DNA from: Comamonadaceae bacterium
Lineage (GTDB): Bacteria > Pseudomonadota > Gammaproteobacteria > Burkholderiales > Burkholderiaceae_C
DNA: 6,638 bases
Direction of reading: 5' to 3'
Assembly: GCA_013298415.1 (NCBI GenBank)
Contig: JAAFHN010000147.1
Location: 1 to 6,638, forward strand
Numbering within the stretch: position 1 is the first letter of the stretch; the number at the start of each line of letters is the position of its first letter. Below are positions 1 to 5,520 of this stretch, piece by piece. The notes under the pieces are model-generated. The model was given only the letters and a program-made list of their open reading frames with translations, did no database searches and was not told the DNA's origin. Both the position numbers and the translations under genes were made by a program.

Positions 1-1640
1 ACGATGATTGCCGGCAAGTCGGTATTGAACATCTCTCGCAATTGCGCCACCACTTCTGTGCCCCGCTCTGCACCACGCAGGCGCAAATCGCTGATGAGCA
101 GCACCGGCGGCGCGCGCAGTTGCATGAGCTGCGGCGTCAAATCTGCCAAGCCGTCGGCGCAGAGCGCGGTGTAGCCCCAGGCTGTGAGCAGCGAGGCCAT
201 GGCGGCGCGGTTGTCGGCATCGTCGTCGACCACGAGCACCAGGCCAGCCGCCGCAGGCGGTGACGCTTGCCCTTGGGCAGTCTCCCCAGGGCCTGTGGCG
301 TCAGCCAAAGCCCCGCGAGGCAGCCGCATTTTGAAGCTCGTGCCTCGGCCAGGCTGAGACTTCAAGATCAGATTCAATGCGAGCAAATCACTCAAGCGCC
401 GCACGATGGCAAGGCCCAAGCCAAAGCCGCGAGTCTGATCCCGCTCGGGGTTGTGCAATTGCACAAATTCGGAGAACACCGCGCTTTGCGATTCTGGCGC
501 GATGCCAATGCCGGTGTCCACCACGCGCAGCACGATCTCATTGCCGCGCGCACTCGCTGCCAGCAGCACGCCGCCGCGCTCGGTATAGCGCACGGCGTTG
601 GCCATGAGGTTGCGCACGATGCGCTCGATCAGCATCGCATCGGTGTAGGCCACGACTTCCGAGCAGCGCAGCCGCAGCTCAAGGCCCTTGGCATGCGCGA
701 GCGCACTTTCGCCTTCCACGATGCGCTCAAGCAGCGGGCGCAGCTCAAAAGCGCTCAGCTCAGTTTGCACCGCGCCCGCATCGAGCTTCGAGACATCCAG
801 CAAGCCATTGAACATCCGGCCCATCGCCGCCACCGTGTTTTGCATGAGTCCAGTCAAGCGCGCCGCTTCGGGCTCAAGCGGGCGGTGGCCAAGCGCGGCC
901 GCAAAAAGCGCAAGCGCATGCACCGGCTGTCGCAAGTCATGGCTGGCGGCGGCAAGAAAGCGGCTTTTCGACAAATTGGCCTCTTCTGCCCGCTCCTTTT
1001 GCACGCCCAAGTCGGCAGCGAGGGCCTCTATTTCATGCCTGCGGCGCAGCGATTCGATCAGGGTGCGGTGCATCAGCACAGCCACCCGGCAGCAGGCCAC
1101 GCCATACACCAGCACCGACACGATCACCACCACCGAACGGGCATCCGGGTTCAAGGCCGCACAAATCAGCACGCTCAGCAAGCAAGGCACGAAAAACGCC
1201 AAAAATGCCCGCTGCGAGGCCATCTGGGCGTGCAGCGCGCCTGACGTGAGGCCCACGATCAAAAACATCAGCAGCGCCTGCGCCTCAAACTGCCCGGGCT
1301 GCCAGAGCAAAAACACACCTGCCGCCCAGAGCAGCCCGAAGGTCAACGAGCCGTTTGCGGCTGCCCTCACCCGCCTGGCCGAGTTGTGCGCGGTGGTGGG
1401 CCGTTGCCGCACCCGCCAAGCCGCAAAAAGCGCAAGCGCGCACAGGCCAAATTGCGCGGCGATCCAAGCAGCCAGGGCCCACTGCGGCACATGGCCCGAC
1501 AACACCCATGCGGCCACCAACGCGGCTGAGATGCTGCCCGCCATGTTGCCCGGCACATTGGCTTGCAGCAGATCGGCCTGGTCGGCCAGCACCCTGGCAG
1601 CCAGTTCGGGCTGCGCGATGGAAGCGTGGGTCTGGCTCAT
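1..1640 (-). CDS. Hybrid sensor histidine kinase with C-terminal receiver domain (3' end beyond the window)
   Basis: Membrane-bound hybrid sensor kinase: it should autophosphorylate on His and pass phosphate to its own receiver domain. I translated 546 codons from ATG at 1640 with no stop up to the window edge, so the C-terminus is missing. Residues about 37-190 hold roughly six hydrophobic helices with no large periplasmic loop. A short helical linker (about 195-222) leads to the H-box SHDLRQPVHAL with phosphoacceptor H234. The N-box is NLMANAVRYT (344-353), the G1 box DTGIGI (375-380) and the G2 box GFGLGLAIV (405-413). After an Ala/Pro/Gly-rich linker (about 441-465) the receiver starts at VLVVDDDADN, with acidic residues D472-D474 and probable phospho-Asp D518 in ISDLRLRG. 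The HDLRQP type with a receiver is common in proteobacteria. The ligand is unknown and no other partner is visible. Upstream lies a 136-bp gap with promoter-like sequence, so it is probably transcribed apart from the genes before it. Confidence 0.93.
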   Translation of the reverse strand, partial: MSQTHASIAQPELAARVLADQADLLQANVPGNMAGSISAALVAAWVLSGHVPQWALAAWIAAQFGLCALALFAAWRVRQRPTTAHNSARRVRAAANGSLTFGLLWAAGVFLLWQPGQFEAQALLMFLIVGLTSGALHAQMASQRAFLAFFVPCLLSVLICAALNPDARSVVVIVSVLVYGVACCRVAVLMHRTLIESLRRRHEIEALAADLGVQKERAEEANLSKSRFLAAASHDLRQPVHALALFAAALGHRPLEPEAARLTGLMQNTVAAMGRMFNGLLDVSKLDAGAVQTELSAFELRPLLERIVEGESALAHAKGLELRLRCSEVVAYTDAMLIERIVRNLMANAVRYTERGGVLLAASARGNEIVLRVVDTGIGIAPESQSAVFSEFVQLHNPERDQTRGFGLGLAIVRRLSDLLALNLILKSQPGRGTSFKMRLPRGALADATGPGETAQGQASPPAAAGLVLVVDDDADNRAAMASLLTAWGYTALCADGLADLTPQLMQLRAPPVLLISDLRLRGAERGTEVVAQLREMFNTDLPAII

Positions 1641-1665
1641 GGCACCCGAGCATACGGCGCTCGGC

Positions 1666-1705
1666 CGCGGAGGCCATCGAAGGCCCTCGGAGGCCGATCA
1701 AGGCC
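1666..1705. repeat. Two tandem 20-bp GGCC-rich repeats in the hybrid kinase leader
   Basis: The plus strand shows two directly adjacent 20-bp units, CGCGGAGGCCATCGAAGGCC (1666-1685) and CTCGGAGGCCGATCAAGGCC (1686-1705). They match at 15 of 20 positions; the differences are position 2 and the four central bases. Each unit has two GGCC blocks spaced 10 bp apart, about one helical turn. The array sits just downstream of the candidate -10 and across the predicted start site, where a repressor or the leader RNA could act. Operator function is inference. Confidence 0.5.
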
Positions 1706-1706
1706 A

Positions 1707-1735
1707 AATATTGGGCCGAATCAACACTTTGTCCA
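1707..1735 (-). promoter_or_regulatory. Candidate sigma70-type promoter for the hybrid kinase
   Basis: On the minus strand TGGACA (1735-1730; 5 of 6 to the -35 consensus) is followed by exactly 17 bp and then AATATT (1712-1707; 4 of 6 to the -10 consensus). Transcription would start near 1700, giving a leader of about 60 nt before the ATG at 1640. It lies in the most AT-rich part of an otherwise GC-rich gap. This is a consensus match only. Confidence 0.4.
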
Positions 1736-1750
1736 TGTATTTTAATGGTT

Positions 1751-1775
1751 TGTTGCTACATTTTTACTAGCTGTT
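1751..1775. other. AT-rich intergenic element resembling the Comamonadaceae GCTA-type repeat
   Basis: The sequence TTGCTACATTTTTACTAGCT lies immediately after the stop codon of the C92-type gene. GCTA and TAGC cores flank a T-rich centre, giving an imperfect dyad. From general knowledge, elements of the form TTGCTAT-(A/T-rich)-ATAGCTG are very frequent between genes in Comamonadaceae. It has no clear terminator shape. Its assignment to that repeat class is tentative. Confidence 0.3.
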
Positions 1776-1776
1776 C

Positions 1777-2409
1777 TCAACCCCGATAACTCTTTCCTTC
1801 AGGTTCAAAGAGCCGCTCAATCTCGGCACTTTGCATCACGTCCCAAGGCGTAAACCAAGGCTGCGGCAATTGGTCTGGGCCGCCGAGGAGTTCGATGCCG
1901 AGTGCATCGCGCAGCACGTGCCAAACGAACTTGCTGCAATAGAAGTCAGTTGTGCTGTCAAAGCCCCAGGGCTTGAAACTGTAAGGTGCACCGAGGTAGC
2001 GCATAGCCGCTTTCGCCACCATGCTGCGTTGCTCCGCCGTGATGCCCGGCACCCGGCCATGCCAGATGTGGGAGCCAAGATGGTCTTTGTCGCCCAGAAA
2101 GTCCTCATACGGCTGCATGGCCACACCCGCGCTTGCAGGCGTGTGAAAACGGCTGCGGTGCGGGGTGGCATCGATCACCCACAGCGCCCCATCGATGCGC
2201 AGCGCAAAGGCCACATGCCCACACCAAATCGAGCGGGTGAACGCCTCCATCCTGGCAGTGGCGTGCATCTCGCCTGCCGCTTGCATCGCGTGCATCGCTT
2301 GCTGCACGCGCGGGTCGTGAAAGGGCACGTACTGGCCTTCAGCTCTGGGCCACAGCAAATCGCCGGTCTGGATGTCATTCGGGTTGGGGCAAAGTCTTTC
2401 AAAGTTCAT
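1777..2409 (-). CDS. YiiX/YaeF-like permuted papain-fold hydrolase (peptidase C92 type)
   Basis: A 210-residue cytoplasmic-looking protein with no signal peptide or membrane helix. It has the permuted NlpC/P60 order, His before Cys. Residues GHVAFAL (64-70) carry the probable catalytic H65 in the form usual for this family (S/GHVxI). After a helix containing AMRYLGAPYSF (135-145) comes DFYCSKFVW (155-163) with the probable nucleophile C158, like the YCSxLVW motif of YiiX/YaeF. The N-terminal NDIQTGDLLW (11-20) resembles the typical GDLL start of the NlpC/P60 fold. Substrates of this family are poorly known; peptide, amide or lipid-ester bonds are all possible. I chose ATG at 2409 over longer in-frame starts back to 2487 because similarity begins there and it overlaps the end of the PhoD-like gene by 11 bp, suggesting translational coupling. 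A weak GAGTGGA lies upstream. Confidence 0.82.
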   Translation of the reverse strand: MNFERLCPNPNDIQTGDLLWPRAEGQYVPFHDPRVQQAMHAMQAAGEMHATARMEAFTRSIWCGHVAFALRIDGALWVIDATPHRSRFHTPASAGVAMQPYEDFLGDKDHLGSHIWHGRVPGITAEQRSMVAKAAMRYLGAPYSFKPWGFDSTTDFYCSKFVWHVLRDALGIELLGGPDQLPQPWFTPWDVMQSAEIERLFEPEGKSYRG

Positions 2410-3126
2410 GGGAAATCCACTCGTCAGCATTCCAATCAGGCTCTTCGCCAAGCAGTCGCACGCGCAGGCCGCTGCTCTGCACTTCAATCAGTCCAAAATT
2501 TTTGCGGGTGTAGGCAGCAAACGGCTCCCAGCCTGTGCCGATGCCTGAAGACGCGAACTCGCGCACATGCGGCAATTGCGGCTGCACGGGCCAAAAGCAG
2601 TTGTGGTGCAAATCGCCCGCGATGTGCAAGATGCGTTGGTGCGATTGCGCGGCATAAAGGCGCTCAATCAAGCGAAGCTCTTGGCCAAAATCGCTCAAAG
2701 GGCTGCCGCGCACGCCCTTGCGCGGGCCTTTGCGCAGCGTGGAGCCACTGGCCACGATGCTCACGCGCTGGCCGCCCACCAGCTCGCCGGCCAGCCATTG
2801 CAGTTGAGCAGGCCCGAGGCAAGTGGCGGCTTGTTCGGGGTCTTTGGGCAGCTTTTCCGCATAGCTGCGGTTGTCCAGCACGATCAACTTCACGTCTGAT
2901 CCCAGCAAAGCGCTTTGCGCCAGGCCAAGGCCTTGGGCAAAGCCCACGTCTTCGATGGATGCAGCCTCGTTCAAGCTGGGGTAGGTGGCGCGCAAAGGTT
3001 TTTCGTTGCAGGCCTGAATGAACTGCCGGTGCAGCCGCCTCGCCCAAGCGGCTTTGGCTTGCAGCCTTCGGCTCACCGCCTGGTCGTTGCCCAAGAAGTC
3101 ATGGTCATCCACGGTGCCAAGCACCC
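2399..3126 (-). pseudogene. PhoD-like alkaline phosphatase/phosphodiesterase, 5'-truncated
   Basis: About 241 residues of a PhoD-family metallophosphatase are readable in one frame, from VLGTVDDHDFLGND to the TGA at 2399. The DDHD metal-ligand motif lies at 3109-3098. LDNRSY (about 2875) matches the family's LDxRxY strand. LGPAQLQWL is the usual LGxxQxxWL helix. GDLHHN (2617-2600) is the C-terminal metal-binding GDxH motif. The N-terminal part, which in this family carries GSC/GDN-type metal ligands and usually a Tat or Sec signal, is absent: upstream of about 3126 the DNA encodes the sensor kinase in another frame. No credible start codon or ribosome site precedes the fragment, and a product would lack half of the active site. 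The C-terminus is intact and overlaps the downstream C92-type gene by 11 bp. The normal protein would be a phosphomonoesterase/diesterase. Either a real deletion or an assembly chimera would explain the break. Confidence 0.8.
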
Positions 3127-4740
3127 TGCCCGCACCACCTCTTGCACACAGCGAAAGAGGTGCATCACCGCGCGCGACTCCATCGGCGCGCCATCCACCC
3201 ACACGGGAGGAACTTCTTCCACCTCCCACTCCAGCTCAATGCCCATGGCCTCCAGCGTGGGCGAGATGCGCTGGCGCACTGTGCCCAAGATGGTGGGCAA
3301 GTCGCCTTCCATCGGCTCCAGCGAATCGAGCGTGATGCGCAGGTCTTCAAGCGCATTGCTGAGCATGCTTGCAATGGACTGCGGATCCAGCGCCTGCTGC
3401 TTGGTTTGCTGCGAGCGCACCAGGTTGAGTGCCTGCACGAGCTGACTGCCCAGGCCATCGTGCATGTCGCGGGTGAGGCGTGATCGCTCGCGCGCCAGCA
3501 CCTCGCGCTTTTCGGCTTCTCGCAGCGATTCAAAAGCCTGGCGTAACTCAGCCTCGCGCTCGGCCACTCGCACGCTCAAGCCTTCGTTGAGCTGCTTGAC
3601 TTCTTGCACGTGGCTTGCCAGACGCTGCATCAAGATGTAGGCCAGCATGGCCATGAACATCACGCTGCCGAGCGTCATCCAGCGCATGTCGGCATCGCCT
3701 TTCATGCCCAGCTGCACCACGGCAAAATCGCGCACGCCGGTAACAAGCGTGGCCACCGCAACCACCAGCATCAGCCGCAAATTCGGCTCCAAACCAAAGC
3801 GCGCGCGTACCACCATGGCCACAATTGTCACGACCGAGAGCGACGTGATCAAGCCCGTCCAAATTTGGTACATGAGGTATTGGCCGCTCAGCACCGTTGC
3901 CCCCAGCCAAAACGGTGCAACCCAAAGCAGGGCCTTCACGGCCTGAGTAAAGCGCCCATGCGCAAAACCAAACAGCCGCCATAAAAAGAGATACAAGCAA
4001 CCGCAGTACACAGTGAAGCTGAGTTTGTGCAGCCACCACCAAAGGCCAAAAGGCATGTGCGGCTGCTCAATCGGCGTGAGCGTGAGGCGCAGCGCCCAGG
4101 CGATTGCGGCAATCGCCACCAAGCCCGCAGCAGCGTCTCGGCTTTGCAGCCAAATCAGGCTTGCCAAAAGCGCCACCAAAATCGAGCAGGCCGCCACCAT
4201 CCAAGTGCCCTGCACTTGCCAGGCATACACCCAGTCGTAACGCGTTTGCACGGCATCCACCGGCCCAATCAGCACAGCAGCCAAGCCGCTTTTGCGAAGC
4301 GCTTGCTCGCGCACCTCAATGCGCAGTTCGCTCGCGCCAGCTTGGGGCATGCGCAGGCGCACAAACTGCGGGGCCACACTTGTGTCCACATAGCCCGGCG
4401 TTTGCCAATGCACGCTGTGCAGCCACTCGCCGCCAAACCCCAGCCGGTAGCGCGCACCCACGCGAGAGAGAAACACGCCCAACTCCGCTTGGTCCGCGAG
4501 CTGAGGCGGGATCGTGATCACGTATTGCGCCGTACCTTCCCAATCGGCGCGATCCATGTCGTGCGGCAATGGCACGGTCACGGGCGCGGGCAAGGAGTGG
4601 TGCTTAGCTTGGGCTTGAGTGATCAATACGCCACCTGGCACAGAGGCCGGCTGCGACACCCAAGCCAAGCCGCTCAAGATCGCAACCAGCAATAGCGCCA
4701 ACATCACCCAGGCAGGCGGCATGAAGCGCGGCATGCTCAT
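3073..4740 (-). CDS. 7TM NarL-class sensor histidine kinase, 3'-truncated (lacks ATPase domain)
   Basis: Inner-membrane sensor kinase expected to phosphorylate the regulator encoded just upstream. Numbered from ATG 4740: a membrane anchor (about 10-27), a periplasmic beta-rich region (about 30-170), then seven hydrophobic helices (about 172-198, 203-222, 234-257, 270-291, 293-315, 320-345, 354-375). This is the layout of 7TMR-DISM receptors. A coiled coil (about 378-418) leads to the HisKA_3 motif RSRLTRDMHDGLGSQLV with phosphoacceptor H427. The family sequence ends at LFRCVQEVV (about 528-536), the start of the N-box; the N, D and G boxes are gone. About 20 out-of-frame residues follow to the stop at 3073, so ATP binding is impossible as written. 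The start is uncertain: TTG 4800 overlaps the regulator gene, GTG 4770 lies 4 bp after its stop, and ATG 4740 fits the membrane anchor best. No strong ribosome site marks any of them. Confidence 0.8.
   Translation of the reverse strand: MSMPRFMPPAWVMLALLLVAILSGLAWVSQPASVPGGVLITQAQAKHHSLPAPVTVPLPHDMDRADWEGTAQYVITIPPQLADQAELGVFLSRVGARYRLGFGGEWLHSVHWQTPGYVDTSVAPQFVRLRMPQAGASELRIEVREQALRKSGLAAVLIGPVDAVQTRYDWVYAWQVQGTWMVAACSILVALLASLIWLQSRDAAAGLVAIAAIAWALRLTLTPIEQPHMPFGLWWWLHKLSFTVYCGCLYLFLWRLFGFAHGRFTQAVKALLWVAPFWLGATVLSGQYLMYQIWTGLITSLSVVTIVAMVVRARFGLEPNLRLMLVVAVATLVTGVRDFAVVQLGMKGDADMRWMTLGSVMFMAMLAYILMQRLASHVQEVKQLNEGLSVRVAEREAELRQAFESLREAEKREVLARERSRLTRDMHDGLGSQLVQALNLVRSQQTKQQALDPQSIASMLSNALEDLRITLDSLEPMEGDLPTILGTVRQRISPTLEAMGIELEWEVEEVPPVWVDGAPMESRAVMHLFRCVQEVVRAGCLAPWMTMTSWATTRR
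3112..3138. other. Breakpoint joining sensor kinase to PhoD-like gene
   Basis: Reading the minus strand, kinase codons for LFRCVQEVV end at about 3133. The family motif should continue with the N-box Asn and the rest of the ATPase domain. Instead the next bases encode VLGTVDDHD of the PhoD-like protein in a different frame, starting at about 3124. The kinase frame runs on for about 20 unrelated residues to a TGA at 3073. No target duplication, IS end or long repeat is visible at the join. The exact base cannot be fixed because both partners could share the GC-rich GTGCGGGCAGGGTG stretch. Confidence 0.75.
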
Positions 4741-4774
4741 CGCCCGCGCGATCCGCTGTGGCGAACGCACCCCA

Positions 4775-5428
4775 TCAAACCAAGCCGCGATCCTGCGCAA
4801 TGCGCACGACTTGCACGCGCGTGTGCGCTGAGAGTTTGCGATAGAGGTTTTTCACATGGCCGCCAACGGTGTACAAAGAGATGTCCAGCTTACGGGCAAT
4901 TTCTTTGTTCACGTAGCCCTGGGCCACGAGTTTGAGCACATCGGTTTCCCTGCCGCTGAGCGCAGCTGCGTTGGCGTCCATCGCTGTTTCGCTTGAGGCC
5001 ACGCCCAGCCCCGGAATACGAAAGCGCTTGAGCAAGAGCCGCGCCAAAAGTGCCGAAATTGGCGCGCCGCCACTGCGAATTTGCTCAATCGCTGCTATCA
5101 GCTCGCCCGATGTGCAGCCTTTGAGCACATAGCCCGTGGCCCCAGCTTCGAGCGCGGCAATCAGGCGAGACTCGTCGCCAAACACGGAAAACACCAACAG
5201 CTCCGCGCTCGGGTTGTGGCGCGAAAGCTGGGCGAGCAAATCCTCGCCGCGCCCATCGGGAAGGCCCAAGTCCACCAAGTAGACGCTTGCCGCCTTGCCG
5301 CTGGCGTGCAGTTTGGCGTGCGCAAAGCTTGCGCTGTGGCCCACCAAGTCCCATCCTTCTTGGCCCGCCACCGTTTGGCGAACAAAGTCCACCATCGAAG
5401 GGTCGTCTTCAATCAAATAAATGGACAT
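4775..5428 (-). CDS. NarL/FixJ-type response regulator with LuxR DNA-binding domain
   Basis: Cytoplasmic two-component transcription factor of 217 residues, the usual length for the family. The receiver domain spans about 1-118: acidic pocket E7-D8-D9 in YLIEDD, phospho-Asp D53 in LVDLGLPDG, Ser81 at the switch position in VFSVFGD, and conserved K103 in YVLKG. A linker (about 120-153) precedes the LuxR-type helix-turn-helix: LSGRETDVLKLVAQGYVNKEIA, then DISLYTVGGHVKNLYRKL with the recognition helix, ending at 217. The gene directly precedes the HisKA_3 kinase on the same strand, with end and start touching or overlapping, so the two form a cognate pair. ATG 5428 places the receiver's first strand at the N-terminus; ATG 5434 adds two residues and GTG 5470 adds fourteen unlikely ones. 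No clear Shine-Dalgarno precedes these. Targets are unknown; its own operon and the divergent mltB are candidates by position. Confidence 0.92.
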   Translation of the reverse strand: MSIYLIEDDPSMVDFVRQTVAGQEGWDLVGHSASFAHAKLHASGKAASVYLVDLGLPDGRGEDLLAQLSRHNPSAELLVFSVFGDESRLIAALEAGATGYVLKGCTSGELIAAIEQIRSGGAPISALLARLLLKRFRIPGLGVASSETAMDANAAALSGRETDVLKLVAQGYVNKEIARKLDISLYTVGGHVKNLYRKLSAHTRVQVVRIAQDRGLV

Positions 5429-5467
5429 TTGCATGGCATTGCATTTTGTCGGTGATTTGGCGCTCTG

Positions 5468-5489
5468 CACCCCCCGCGTTTGAGGGGTG
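5468..5489. repeat. CACCCC/GGGGTG inverted repeat between the divergent genes
   Basis: CACCCC at 5468-5473 is the reverse complement of GGGGTG at 5484-5489, with a 10-nt spacer. It lies in the 92-bp gap between the response regulator and mltB starts. No T-tract follows on either strand, so it is not a standard terminator. It could be an operator or a 5' leader hairpin. A 6-bp GC-rich dyad can also arise by chance. Confidence 0.35.
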
Positions 5490-5520
5490 TCGGCGTACCG
5501 TCGCGCGTTAAAGTCGCGCC

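Noticed and set aside
688..1770. 360-codon open frame on the plus strand
   Set aside because: It is antisense to the hybrid kinase, whose minus-strand frame has every expected kinase motif. The plus-strand product is Ser/Ala/Arg-rich with no recognisable domain, as expected for a shadow in GC-rich DNA.
1741..1776. Rho-independent terminator after the C92-type gene
   Set aside because: Read on the minus strand, there is no GC-rich stem followed by a T-tract; only an AT-rich imperfect dyad is present.
1831..3021. 396-codon open frame on the plus strand
   Set aside because: It lies antisense to both the C92-type gene and the PhoD-like fragment, which have clear catalytic motifs. The product is rich in Arg/Ala/Cys/His and resembles no family.
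2399..3229. Full-length PhoD-like protein starting at 3229
   Set aside because: The first 30 or so codons of that frame are low-complexity Gly/Arg/Ala sequence overlapping genuine kinase coding sequence in another frame; the PhoD similarity begins only at about 3126.
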